Assembly (NCBI GenBank): GCA_017609465.1
Contig: JAFCDX010000006.1
Coordinates: 1-46,688, forward strand
Length of the DNA: 46,688 bases
Direction: 5' to 3'
Source of the DNA: Candidatus Woesearchaeota archaeon
GTDB lineage: Archaea; Nanobdellota; Nanobdellia; SCGC-AAA011-G17; JAFCDX01
In this document: one piece after another, positions 26,413 to 36,430 of the stretch
Layout: each line of letters opens with the position of its first letter
Position numbering within the stretch: the stretch's first letter is position 1
Program-made: the position numbers and the translations under genes
The notes under the pieces: generated by a model
Databases searched by the model: none
The model's input: only the letters and a program-made list of their open reading frames with translations
Told to the model about the DNA's origin: nothing

Positions 26413-28140
26413 ATGAAATTTTTAAAACACTTTTTAATGTTGATTGTAGTTTTGGCTAGTGTGCTTGCTGTAACTTACACAGACACTGTAATATTCACAA
26501 ACAATAACAATGAAGAACTGGATGTTGGTTTATTCAATTGTGGTTCAGACACATCATGTGAAAACCCTGATTTGGTTGATGATTATTTCAAGACTATTCA
26601 GGCTGATGAATACACCTTTGAAAGAGAAACATCCGAATACTATGCGGAATTCTTCTTTAAGGAAGGATATGCTCCAAAGGCATATTTAGTTCCTGTTAAT
26701 TATCAGGGAACAGATTATGTTACTTTTAACAAGTTTGAAAACTGTGATGCAGATATATTAAATGCGGACATTAATGAAATAAGTGTTACAGAAGGGGAAA
26801 ACGTTGTTATAAATGTTGAAGTTGAAAGCGCATTTACAAGAGATGAAACAAACCCTATATTGTATGAGCCAAGCGAATATGAAGACTGGTATGATGCAGA
26901 CACAGAAGTAAGATTAATTGTATTGGATTCAGAAAACAATACTGTATATGAAGATGTTGAATTAAGAAACATTTACAGGGATGAAACCGAAAACGTTGAA
27001 TTTATATTAAACACTTCTGAATTGACAGGAGATTATAATATTGTTGTAGAAACAAATGTAATTGATGAAATATGTGAAACACAGGAAACACAGGAATCTA
27101 ATTTTGACTTGACAGTAAATCCATTGCCTCAGGATTTGGAAGCGCCTATAGCAAATTTCACTTATGAATTTGTTGATTATTCAAATGTATCATTTGATGC
27201 TTCAGAGTCATTTGATATTGATGGTGATATAGTTTCATATGAATGGGACTTTGGCGATGGGGAAACAGGCGTTGGAGAAACAATTAATCATGTATTTGGA
27301 GAAGGAACTTACAATGTTACTTTAACAGTTACAGACAATGATACTTTAACAGACAGTATGACAAGAGAAATTACAATAACAATTGAAGATGAAAATATTG
27401 TACCTTCTGTTGAAATAGTTGCAAACCCGGAAGAAGGAGAAGCACCATTGACAGTAAACTTTTCAGCAATAGTTGAAGGGGATTCACCCATAGAATATGA
27501 ATGGGATTTTGATGAAAATGGGATTGTTGATAGCAATGAAGAAGAACCATCATACGAGTTTGAAGAAAATGGAACTTACTTAGTTACATTAAAGATAACA
27601 GATGCTGATGGTGAAGAAGCAGAAGATACAATAGAAATATTGGTTGGAGAAAAACAGGAAGCTAATGAAGATAATGAGCATGAATTATTGGTTGACCAGA
27701 TATTGGTTCCAGAAGACATATACATTGGAGATGAATTTAGTGTTGATATTGAATTGAGAAACAATGGAGATTATACTGAAAAGGATCTTTTAGCAAGAGT
27801 ATATGTTGAAGAATTAGGATTATATGAAATAATAACAGGATTTGATTTGTCACCAAAAAGTTCCAAATGGAAGCAGGTAACCTTTGAGTTACCTTATGGT
27901 ATAGAAGAAGGAGATTATACTTTAAAGGTATTTTTCTTTAATGATGATGCATCTGATATTGCATACAAGACATTTGATGTTAACTTAAGAGAAGAAATTA
28001 TAGTGGAATCTGTTGAAAACACTACCGAAAAGGAACAAATAGATTGGTTAGGTATATTGGAAATTATATTCTTAGGACTATTGATACTTGCTTTTTTAAT
28101 CGGAATAGCTGTATTGATTTACAATTTATTTAACAAGTAA
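26413..28140 (+). CDS. secreted, C-terminally anchored PKD-domain protein
   Basis: SFDIDGDIVSYEWDFGDGETGVGETINHVFGEGTYNVTLTVTDND and a second PKD repeat; CARDB-like region; C-terminal TM. Confidence 0.85.
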   Translation: MKFLKHFLMLIVVLASVLAVTYTDTVIFTNNNNEELDVGLFNCGSDTSCENPDLVDDYFKTIQADEYTFERETSEYYAEFFFKEGYAPKAYLVPVNYQGTDYVTFNKFENCDADILNADINEISVTEGENVVINVEVESAFTRDETNPILYEPSEYEDWYDADTEVRLIVLDSENNTVYEDVELRNIYRDETENVEFILNTSELTGDYNIVVETNVIDEICETQETQESNFDLTVNPLPQDLEAPIANFTYEFVDYSNVSFDASESFDIDGDIVSYEWDFGDGETGVGETINHVFGEGTYNVTLTVTDNDTLTDSMTREITITIEDENIVPSVEIVANPEEGEAPLTVNFSAIVEGDSPIEYEWDFDENGIVDSNEEEPSYEFEENGTYLVTLKITDADGEEAEDTIEILVGEKQEANEDNEHELLVDQILVPEDIYIGDEFSVDIELRNNGDYTEKDLLARVYVEELGLYEIITGFDLSPKSSKWKQVTFELPYGIEEGDYTLKVFFFNDDASDIAYKTFDVNLREEIIVESVENTTEKEQIDWLGILEIIFLGLLILAFLIGIAVLIYNLFNK

Positions 28141-28151
28141 TAATTTTACTA

Positions 28152-28168
28152 CCGTAAGGTTTAAATAT
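28152..28168 (+). promoter_or_regulatory. archaeal promoter CCGTAAGGTTTAAATAT
   Basis: BRE/TATA motif; transcript would have a 5' leader before the ATG at 28222. Confidence 0.55.
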
Positions 28169-28221
28169 TAGTTTATAACTTAAATATAATAACAAAGAGG
28201 TAGACTAGGGGGTTTTAAAAG

Positions 28222-29526
28222 ATGCAAAGAATACAAAAAACGCTAAGCATATTTTTAGCATTTGTAGTAGGATTAGTATTAGTTGCTAACAGTGCTTATG
28301 CATTGACTTTTGAGGAAATACAAGTTAATGACGTTGAGTATGAAGCTGGAAACTCCATAATCCATGTAGATAGAGGAGACACTGTTGACATCAGAGTAGA
28401 AATGAAAGGTGGAGCAGTTGACGAGGAAAGAGTTAGAGTGAAATCATGGATTGGTGGTTACAAATACAACGAAATTGAAGACGCAACAGAAAGATTTTCT
28501 GTATTAGCAGATACTTTATATGTCAAGAATTTGGAATTAGAAATTCCTCATGACATGGAAGCAACAGATGACTATACATTACACGTTGAAGCATACGGAC
28601 CACAAGGAGAATCCATAAAGCATGAACAGTTCACTTTGAAAGTGACACCTACAGAAGATCTTGTAGTAATACAGGATGTTATTGTAAACCCGGGTTTAAA
28701 TGTTGAAGCAGGCAAGCCATTGTTTGTAACTGTAAGAGCAGAAAACCAAGGGGAAAATAAGCAGGAAGATGTAAGGGTTAAGGTAAGCATTCCTAAATTA
28801 GGAATCTCAGCAAGAACTTACATTGACGAATTGGTGTCAGAAGAATTTTGTGATCAGTTTGACTGTGATGACGATGAAGAAACATCTGAATCTTCTGATG
28901 AATTAATGTTAAAGATTCCAGAAGATGCAAAAGAAGGCACATATGAATTAAATGTAGAAGTTGAATATGACAGATTCCATAAATCAACTAGCGAATCAAT
29001 GTTAGTCTTTGTGGAAGGCAAAGAAGTTGTAGAAGATGAAGACGAAGGAGAAGTAAAGAGAGTAATTAACGTGGATACAAAGACACAGGAAATTACTCAA
29101 GGTGAAAAAGGTGTTGTTTACAGAATAACATTGGCAAACCTTGGCGACTCAGCAGAAACATACAACTTAGAAGTAAGTGATGTCGGAACATGGGGAACTG
29201 CAAGAGTAGACCCAAGTTTAGTAACTGTACAAAAAGATTCAACTGGAGAAGCATTCGTATATGTTGCAGCAAACGAGAACGCAGTTGAAGGATTGCATGT
29301 ATTTACAGTAGAAGTGAATAAAGACGGCCAAACTGTTAAGGAAATTACTTTGACAGCAGATGTCAAAGAAGGAAAATCTGGACTTGAATTGACACAAGCA
29401 CTCTGGATAGTTTTTGGTGTTTTGGTGTTAATAGTAATAGTATTGGGAATTGTACTATTAATAAAAAAGTCTGGAGAAGAAGAAACAGAAGAGCCAAGCA
29501 TGACTGAAGGCCAAACTTACTACTAA
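28222..29526 (+). CDS. secreted, membrane-anchored protein with CARDB/NEW3-like repeats
   Basis: Signal sequence; IQDVIVNPGLNVEAGKPLFVTVRAENQGENKQEDVRVKVSIP; C-terminal TM. Confidence 0.75.
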   Translation: MQRIQKTLSIFLAFVVGLVLVANSAYALTFEEIQVNDVEYEAGNSIIHVDRGDTVDIRVEMKGGAVDEERVRVKSWIGGYKYNEIEDATERFSVLADTLYVKNLELEIPHDMEATDDYTLHVEAYGPQGESIKHEQFTLKVTPTEDLVVIQDVIVNPGLNVEAGKPLFVTVRAENQGENKQEDVRVKVSIPKLGISARTYIDELVSEEFCDQFDCDDDEETSESSDELMLKIPEDAKEGTYELNVEVEYDRFHKSTSESMLVFVEGKEVVEDEDEGEVKRVINVDTKTQEITQGEKGVVYRITLANLGDSAETYNLEVSDVGTWGTARVDPSLVTVQKDSTGEAFVYVAANENAVEGLHVFTVEVNKDGQTVKEITLTADVKEGKSGLELTQALWIVFGVLVLIVIVLGIVLLIKKSGEEETEEPSMTEGQTYY

Positions 29527-29527
29527 A

Positions 29528-29551
29528 TTTTTTTTCTTTTTTTCTTTTTTT
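29528..29551 (+). terminator. poly-T archaeal-type terminator
   Basis: T-rich tract TTTTTTTTCTTTTTTTCTTTTTTT right after the stop codon. Confidence 0.6.
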
Positions 29552-29622
29552 AATTAAATTATTATTAATAGAAGATATTATTCCAAAATTATATAAAAGA
29601 TATTGTATTAAGAAAAACTAAA

Positions 29623-30181
29623 ATGTTAAAGAGACTATTCACATCAAAAACAAGAACAAGGATATTAGAATATCTATTTTTTCAAAAGAAAGAGACCTAT
29701 CTTAGAGAAATTGTTAGAGAACTTAGTCTTTCACCCAATGCTGTAAAAAGAGAGATAGATAATCTAATTGCTTTTGGATTAGTTAAAAAGAATAAAATAA
29801 AATTAGTTTAAATGAATCTTGTCAAATAATTAATGAATTGAGAAATATTTTTATAAAAACGATTATTTGGTTTATCCGATTAAGAAAGCCTTAAATAAGA
29901 AAGATATAAAATTTGCTTTAATTTTTGGAAGTTTTGCAAAAGGAAATTATGGTTCAGAGAGTGATATTGATTTACTTGTTATCGGAGATGTTAAACAGAA
30001 AGAAATCTTCAAATTGTTGAAACCTGTTGAAAAATTAATAAAAAGAGAAATCAGCCCTGTTGTTTGGACAGTTGAGGAATTAAAGAAAAATAAAAGCAAG
30101 GGTTTTGTTAAGGATATTGCAAAAAAAAGAAAGATAATGATTAAAGGAGGGGGAGATGAATTTCAGAGAATTATTAAATAA
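29623..30181 (+). pseudogene. winged-helix + MNT-type nucleotidyltransferase, frameshifted twice
   Basis: GSFAKGNYGSESDIDLLVIG motif; frames rejoin by +1 nt in TTT (29807-29809) and in A5 (29855-29859). Confidence 0.7.
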
Positions 30182-30559
30182 TAAAAAAAATAGAGAAAGT
30201 AGAGAAAGAAAAATTTGATGTTGACCTTGCTGAAAAGGATATTAGATCTGCTGAGCATAGTTTTAATTCAGAGGATTATGACTGGGCAATATCAATTGCT
30301 TATAATGCAGTTTTAAGATCTGGAAGAAATTTCATGTTTTATCTAGGTTATAGGCCTATTGGAAGAGAGCATCATAAAAATGTTTTTGAATTCTTAAGAA
30401 AAGCTGGGTTTGATAAAGAATTAACCGATTATTTTGATAATATAAGGAAAGAAAGAAATAAATTTGTTTATGGGGTTGTTGAGGGAGCTTCAAAGGAAAA
30501 TGCTGAAGAAGTAATAGAAAGCAAAAGAATTTGTTCAAAAAATTGGAACAGAAAAATGA
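30156..30559 (+). pseudogene. HEPN domain protein partner, frameshifted
   Basis: MNFRELLNNKKIEKVEKEKFDVDLAEKDIRSAEHSFNSEDYDWAISIAYNAVLRSGRNFMFYLGYRPIGREHHKNVFEFL...RKERNKFVYG; frames rejoin by -1 nt in A8 (30183-30190) and -1 nt near 30518-30520. Confidence 0.65.
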
Positions 30560-30722
30560 AAGGATTAACAAAAATACAAGGGTTTCATTGGAAGAAATTT
30601 TAGAAGTTCTTAAAGAAAATGATATTGAATTCAAGCAAAGATCATCAACAGTTAAAGATAGTATCCCTCATTTCAAAAGAAACAGAATAATAATCAAAGA
30701 CAAAAACATTAAAATATGATAT

Positions 30723-30893
30723 ATGAAAATCTTGGAAGACCTGCTGAATCTTCTAGAGATGAGGATATATGTTTCTAAATGGAAGATAAATTCTGTTAAT
30801 GGTATAAGAGAAATATCCAAAAATTATGATGAATATGTGATTCATATTAAGGATGGCCATATATTGGAAGAGATTTCTTTATGTTATGTGTAA
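30723..30893 (+). CDS. 56-aa hypothetical protein
   Basis: MKILEDLLNLLEMRIYVSKWKINSVNGIREISKNYDEYVIHIKDGHILEEISLCYV; not in the ORF track. Confidence 0.35.
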   Translation: MKILEDLLNLLEMRIYVSKWKINSVNGIREISKNYDEYVIHIKDGHILEEISLCYV

Positions 30894-30895
30894 AA

Positions 30896-30911
30896 AAAAA
30901 GATTTATAAAT
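30896..30911 (+). promoter_or_regulatory. archaeal promoter AAAAAGATTTATAAAT
   Basis: TATA motif ~25-30 nt upstream of the ATG at 30933. Confidence 0.55.
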
Positions 30912-30932
30912 AGTTAAGTATGTTAAAATAAT

Positions 30933-33707
30933 ATGAAAAAGAGGTTATTTTTACTATTATTTTATTTAACTTTAATAGTATTAAGTGTATTTGCTGCTGA
31001 TAAAATTATCATACCTGATGGTGGGGGGGATTATCAGAATTTAACAGCTTGCTTAAATGCTTTAAATAATACAAGAGGAGATGCATGTATTTTTAATTAC
31101 ACCTCTGGAACAAACTCCACTATTTTTACTTTGCCTAAAACTTATTATAACTTAAGTAAAAGTACTTCACATGTAGATACTTCTGGTTCTATTATATTAA
31201 ATAATGTAAATAATATAACAATTGACTGTAATTTCTCTATAATAACAGGTATAGAATATTCCAATGGAAGTGGATTTTTCATTCATAATTCATCCAATAT
31301 AACTATAAAAAATTGCAACATAAAGAATTATATAATTACAGGTATTTATGTAAATGATACTAATAATATCACTATTGATAATTTTAATTTATATAATATA
31401 TCCTATAGTTCAATATATTTTGATAAAACAAATAATAGTTTCATTAGAAATATAAATGTATCTACTAATAGAAAAAGTTGGTTTGAATTATACTCGGGAC
31501 TTGGTTATGCAAATTTTTATGGTATATATTTTAAAAAATCTAATTCAAATATAGTAAATAATTTTACTTTATTGGGTCAGGGTTTTGTAGGAACAGGAAA
31601 TAATGCAGGTTCTACAGGTATCCGCCTAGAAAGTTCTACTAATAATAATTTTTCAAATGGGACCATAGATAGATTTAATTGGAATTCTGCACTTTTTTTA
31701 TATTATGATGATACTGTCAATAATACATTTATATATATTAATTTTACGCATAATAATAATATTCTTGATTTTAGTAGTGGTGGAAAACCTATGTACAATC
31801 TTATAAATAAATCAAATTTTATATGGAATAATAATATAAAAATTTGGGAATGGGGGTTTCCTCATGGATTAAATTGTTCTGAATGTATTATGGATAATAT
31901 AAGAGATGATCAAATATTGATAGGAATAAATAATACACCAAATAAAACTACTGGAGAATTTATTAACTTTAATGTCACATTCAGGGAAGTTTCATTTTTA
32001 AATAATTTAGGAGATCCTAATAATTATAATATATCTATTTATCCAGAGCCAACTAATCTACAATATCATAAATCTGGGCCTTATTTGTTTGGTAATTTTA
32101 CTGCTGAAAGACCAGGTATATATACTATCAAAATCAATATGACAGATAATAAAAGTAATGTTATATTTAGAAATAATCATATATATGTTAATACAACACC
32201 AAATACAATTACATACTATTTTGCTGCAAATAGGACCATGTTACATGGACAGCCAAATGTTATAGGACGTGGCTCTACCGATGCAATTGGGATGTTATTA
32301 ACAATACCTGAAGTAGATGGTGTTGGTTTCTGTAGCAATTGGTGGGCAGCATCCCCTGATGAAATACCCCCATCTCCATTTGGAGTATTAGTTGATTATA
32401 ATTTTAGTATGTATCATAATCAAAGTGGATCAAGTTCTACAACTATGGAATTAGGAAGATATGCTACATATACTGGAGGGGGCAATCCAGATCATGATGC
32501 AGAGGCAAGACCACTTTTTTATGGAAGAGAAAAACCAATGTGGTATAATACTACAAAGATAAGTAATTATTTAATTCCAATAGAATCACAACAAGACTGG
32601 TTCTGGTTACAATTTTTGGAAGAGGATAATTCTGCAGGTACATTAGACCCTCATGTTTTTACAGGTCCAACAAATACAAGTAGTATTAATATAACTTATT
32701 TATACACATATCCAAAAATATCAAATATAACAAATTTAAATGTTAGATTATTATCAGCAACTTTGATTAAAGATAATTCAAAAAATGCGACTATACAATT
32801 AGAAACAAATAAATATAGTTTATTAGATGGTGATACATCTACAAATATAACTATAGAAATGCCTGTTACTTCAACAACTTACAAAGCATATTATGATGGA
32901 ACTTTATGTTTAAGTGGAGGTATATGTAATTATAGTGCAATAGATAATGCAATTACATTACAAATTAATGTAGGCTCCATCCATGAAATTGGGATAGAAG
33001 AAGATATAATTTCTGTTGATACCTTTCCTAATATTGATTTTAGTATGTATCTTAATGATATAAAAGAAGTATCATGTTCAGCATCAAATACTATTGGAAT
33101 AAACAAAGTAGAATTGACAATTGGTAGTGATGTTATATGTAGAGGAACAGATTCATGTTCATCAGATTATAAAGCAAGTGATTTGGGTGTAAAAAAGATG
33201 TTTTGTACAGCAACAGATGATATAGGAAACGCTAAACAAACATTACCAATTGATATAACAGTAAGATCAACAAGAAGTTCAGATGATGGAGGTTCAGATC
33301 CGGGACCAACTACAACAATAACTGAAGATACACAAGACATAACAGTAGACAAAGGAAGAATAATAATGGTAAAAGAAGGTTATTCTATAGAAATAAATAA
33401 TATATTGGGTGATTCAATAGATTATACAATATATGACAGTGGTAAAGAAGTATTAAAAGATAATATTAAATTAAAGGATTCTAAAGATATAGATCTTGAT
33501 AATGATGGAAATAATGATATTAGATTAAGATTAAATTCCATTAAACTTAATAAAGCAGATATTACTATAGAAAGATTGGGTTCTTCTGAAGATATTATTG
33601 AAGAAGTTACAGAAGAAGAAAAATCTTTATTATGGGTGTGGATATTAGTATTTATTCTTATAATTGGTGTTGTTGGTTATTTTGTTTATGATAAGTATAA
33701 GAAATAG
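30933..33707 (+). CDS. surface protein with NosD-like right-handed beta-helix and C-terminal anchor
   Basis: Signal peptide; NNITIDCN..SNITIKNCNIKNY..NNITIDNFN repeats; Ig-like Cys domain; DLDNDGNNDIRLRLN; C-terminal TM. Confidence 0.8.
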   Translation: MKKRLFLLLFYLTLIVLSVFAADKIIIPDGGGDYQNLTACLNALNNTRGDACIFNYTSGTNSTIFTLPKTYYNLSKSTSHVDTSGSIILNNVNNITIDCNFSIITGIEYSNGSGFFIHNSSNITIKNCNIKNYIITGIYVNDTNNITIDNFNLYNISYSSIYFDKTNNSFIRNINVSTNRKSWFELYSGLGYANFYGIYFKKSNSNIVNNFTLLGQGFVGTGNNAGSTGIRLESSTNNNFSNGTIDRFNWNSALFLYYDDTVNNTFIYINFTHNNNILDFSSGGKPMYNLINKSNFIWNNNIKIWEWGFPHGLNCSECIMDNIRDDQILIGINNTPNKTTGEFINFNVTFREVSFLNNLGDPNNYNISIYPEPTNLQYHKSGPYLFGNFTAERPGIYTIKINMTDNKSNVIFRNNHIYVNTTPNTITYYFAANRTMLHGQPNVIGRGSTDAIGMLLTIPEVDGVGFCSNWWAASPDEIPPSPFGVLVDYNFSMYHNQSGSSSTTMELGRYATYTGGGNPDHDAEARPLFYGREKPMWYNTTKISNYLIPIESQQDWFWLQFLEEDNSAGTLDPHVFTGPTNTSSINITYLYTYPKISNITNLNVRLLSATLIKDNSKNATIQLETNKYSLLDGDTSTNITIEMPVTSTTYKAYYDGTLCLSGGICNYSAIDNAITLQINVGSIHEIGIEEDIISVDTFPNIDFSMYLNDIKEVSCSASNTIGINKVELTIGSDVICRGTDSCSSDYKASDLGVKKMFCTATDDIGNAKQTLPIDITVRSTRSSDDGGSDPGPTTTITEDTQDITVDKGRIIMVKEGYSIEINNILGDSIDYTIYDSGKEVLKDNIKLKDSKDIDLDNDGNNDIRLRLNSIKLNKADITIERLGSSEDIIEEVTEEEKSLLWVWILVFILIIGVVGYFVYDKYKK

Positions 33708-33733
33708 TTTCTATTTATAATAGAAAGATTTTT
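33708..33733 (+). terminator. hairpin TTTCTATT-TAT-AATAGAAA followed by T5
   Basis: 8-bp perfect arms directly after the stop codon. Confidence 0.35.
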
Positions 33734-33889
33734 GGGGTAGATATTGAAATAAAATCTACAAATAAACAACTATAACAATTATTTTATATAAATTAAGTTA
33801 AAATAACTATGTTTGCAATATCTATGTTTTTATTAAAGAATATTTATATATTAATGTTTTCTCTTTAAAATGATAAAGAAGGTGAATTT

Positions 33890-36400
33890 ATGCATAGTAA
33901 CAAATATATAATAACTTTAATTGCATTAATACTAATCAGTTCTGCTTCTTCATTAGAATTAAACGCTGGAGAAAATGCTGTTTCAGTATGCCCTAGAAGC
34001 ACTCAATTATTCATAGATAATATAGTAAATGATGAATCTGTTCAAAAGGAATATACAGTTAATGCTGTTGGAGAGGCTTCTGCTTTTGCAACACCAGCAA
34101 CAAATGGTTTTATCCTTGAGCCTGGAGAGTCAAAAGCAATATATACTTATGTAACCCCTTTTTCTGACACTCTTCCTAAGCAATACAGTCTTGATGTTAA
34201 AATAAGCACAAAGGATTCTTTTGTAATCGCATCACACATAGTAAATGTAAAAGATTGTCATATATTAAATACAGCAATAGGACAGATACAAAAAGAAACT
34301 TGTCCTGGAGAAACAGCCCAATTTGAATTTAATATACAAAACAATGGGGAATATCAGGAAATTTATTCATTGTATGCAGAAGGAGAAATATCTGAAAAAA
34401 TATCATTAAGCGAAGAGGTAATAAAATTAAATCCAGGAGAGTCAAAAACAATAATAGCTTATGCTAAAGCAGATCCTGATGATGAAGGGATTTATGAATT
34501 TTCAGTAACTGCAGATTCGCAGGTAAGTAATGCAATATCAACAACAAAAGCAACTCTAAAAGTAAATCCTTGCTATGAATATGATGTTTTTGCTGAAGAG
34601 GATTTTGTTGAAATTTGCGAACATAGTAGAGAAGTAATACCCATAAGAATTGATAATAAAGGCTCTGTTGTTAATACTTTTAATTTGGGCGTTGAAGGTC
34701 CTTCATGGGCCTCTGTATCAAACAACAAAGTAACTGTAAATCCAGGTTCAAGTGCAGTTAGTGAATTAATATTAACTCCTAATTATGAGGTGGAAGATGG
34801 ATTTAACATAGAAGTTGAAGTAACTCCTGAAAAAGGAGAATTAAAAGCAAGACAAACTTTTAAGGCAATTGTAAGAAAATGCCATTCTGTTCTTGTTGAC
34901 ATACAGGCAGATGAAGACAAGATATGCAATTCAATTTCAAACAATTATAATGTACTTGTAAAAAACACAGGGGAAGTTTCAAAGCAATTTGCATTAGAAG
35001 GCATAGGTCCCTCATGGGTTACAACAGATGCACCCGCACAATTTTCATTAGATGCAGGAGAGGAAAAATCATTCATAATAAATGTAAATCCTAATTTTAA
35101 TACAAACCCTAGTGATTATGATATAACTTTAAGAGCAAAAGCATTGGATGATTCAGGAGTATCATCTGAAGACACTTTCACAATAACAACAGTGTCTAAA
35201 GAAGATTGCTACAAGCCAAAAATAATTTTAGAAAAAGACAGTATAGATGTTTATTATGATGGAAGCGCTAAATTGCCTGTTATTGTTGAAAATACAGGAA
35301 CATATGATGCTATTTATGAATTAGGCATATCCGACACTGCTTCATCATTCGTTGAATTAAATCCTTCTGTAGTTGAAATATCTCCTGGAGATTCAGAAGT
35401 TGTTTATGTTTACATTGCACCAAATGCTCAGATTGATGATGGAAGTTATCTTGCAACAATTTCAGCAAAGTTGCCTGATTCAACAATACTTGCTTCAGAA
35501 GATCTTGATATTGAAATAATAAATGTAAAACCAAAGGATACTATTCCAAGAGAAGACAAGGTTTCTTTCTGGCAAAAAATTACAGGATTTTTTGTAAGTT
35601 TATTTTCTTTTGAACCTACAAATGAAACAGAATCCGTCGAAGAGATTGAAATCATTAACGAAACCCCTGATATTGGTTTAGTTGAAGAAGAACCATTAGA
35701 AGATATAACAACGGTTGTTGAGCCTGTGGAAGAAGATATTACTGAAGAAGTTGTTGAAAAGGAACCAATAATTGAGGAAGAACCTGTAATAGAAGAAACC
35801 ATTAATGAAACAGAAGAAATTGTAGAAGAAGTCACAGAGGATGGTTCTGATGTTGAAGAAGAGATTACTGAAGAAGTTGTTGAAGAGAGTGAACCAGTAC
35901 AAAGCGGAGATGTCAAATGCCAGATAAATGGGGTTGATTCTCTTGATTTAGTAGATTCAATAAGCATAACATTAACAGAAGATGAAGATTATGAAATAAT
36001 AGTAAAAGAGCAAAAGCATAATATAAAAGTCAGTGCAATAGATGAAAATAGTGTATTCTTGATAATAACATCTGAACCACAGCAATTGCTAATAACAGAA
36101 GGAGAAACAAAAAATATTGATCTTGATAATGATGGAGGCTTTGATATGAAGATAACATTGAATGAAGCTAATAGGGACAATGCGAATTTTGTGTTTGAAA
36201 AAGTTGAAGAAGAAAATCCTGTATTCAAAACATTAGATTATTTAAAACAATATGAAAATTACATAATAGCAGGAATAATAGCAGTAATAATATTAATCAT
36301 AATAATAAAGACAAAATTTTACCAGAAGGCAATTGATTTCTTTGAAGAAGAGATAGAAGAAGAAGATATTAAAGACGAAGAAAAGAAAGACAAGGAATAA
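33890..36400 (+). CDS. secreted membrane-anchored protein with tandem Cys-containing NEW3/CARDB-like repeats
   Basis: Repeats such as CPGETAQFEFNIQNNGEYQEIYSLYAEG and CEHSREVIPIRIDNKGSVVNTFNLGVEGPSW; Glu-rich linker; C-terminal TM. Confidence 0.8.
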   Translation: MHSNKYIITLIALILISSASSLELNAGENAVSVCPRSTQLFIDNIVNDESVQKEYTVNAVGEASAFATPATNGFILEPGESKAIYTYVTPFSDTLPKQYSLDVKISTKDSFVIASHIVNVKDCHILNTAIGQIQKETCPGETAQFEFNIQNNGEYQEIYSLYAEGEISEKISLSEEVIKLNPGESKTIIAYAKADPDDEGIYEFSVTADSQVSNAISTTKATLKVNPCYEYDVFAEEDFVEICEHSREVIPIRIDNKGSVVNTFNLGVEGPSWASVSNNKVTVNPGSSAVSELILTPNYEVEDGFNIEVEVTPEKGELKARQTFKAIVRKCHSVLVDIQADEDKICNSISNNYNVLVKNTGEVSKQFALEGIGPSWVTTDAPAQFSLDAGEEKSFIINVNPNFNTNPSDYDITLRAKALDDSGVSSEDTFTITTVSKEDCYKPKIILEKDSIDVYYDGSAKLPVIVENTGTYDAIYELGISDTASSFVELNPSVVEISPGDSEVVYVYIAPNAQIDDGSYLATISAKLPDSTILASEDLDIEIINVKPKDTIPREDKVSFWQKITGFFVSLFSFEPTNETESVEEIEIINETPDIGLVEEEPLEDITTVVEPVEEDITEEVVEKEPIIEEEPVIEETINETEEIVEEVTEDGSDVEEEITEEVVEESEPVQSGDVKCQINGVDSLDLVDSISITLTEDEDYEIIVKEQKHNIKVSAIDENSVFLIITSEPQQLLITEGETKNIDLDNDGGFDMKITLNEANRDNANFVFEKVEEENPVFKTLDYLKQYENYIIAGIIAVIILIIIIKTKFYQKAIDFFEEEIEEEDIKDEEKKDKE

Positions 36401-36430
36401 TTTTATAAATAAATAATATCTTATAATAAC

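Noticed and set aside
30334-30603. ORF track call 30334-30603 as a separate 89-aa protein
   Set aside because: It is the 3' part of the frameshifted HEPN gene; its last ~28 residues are out-of-frame translation after a homopolymer indel.
33708-33733. Rho-independent bacterial-type terminator as support for bacterial-like transcription
   Set aside because: Hairpin arms are almost entirely A/T with a short T-run; equally compatible with chance or a BRE-like ATAGAAA element. Kept only as a low-confidence feature.
35446-35967. 173-aa minus-strand ORF rich in Ser/Ile/Val
   Set aside because: Antisense of the Glu/Thr/Val-rich linker of the 33890-36400 protein; compositional artefact.
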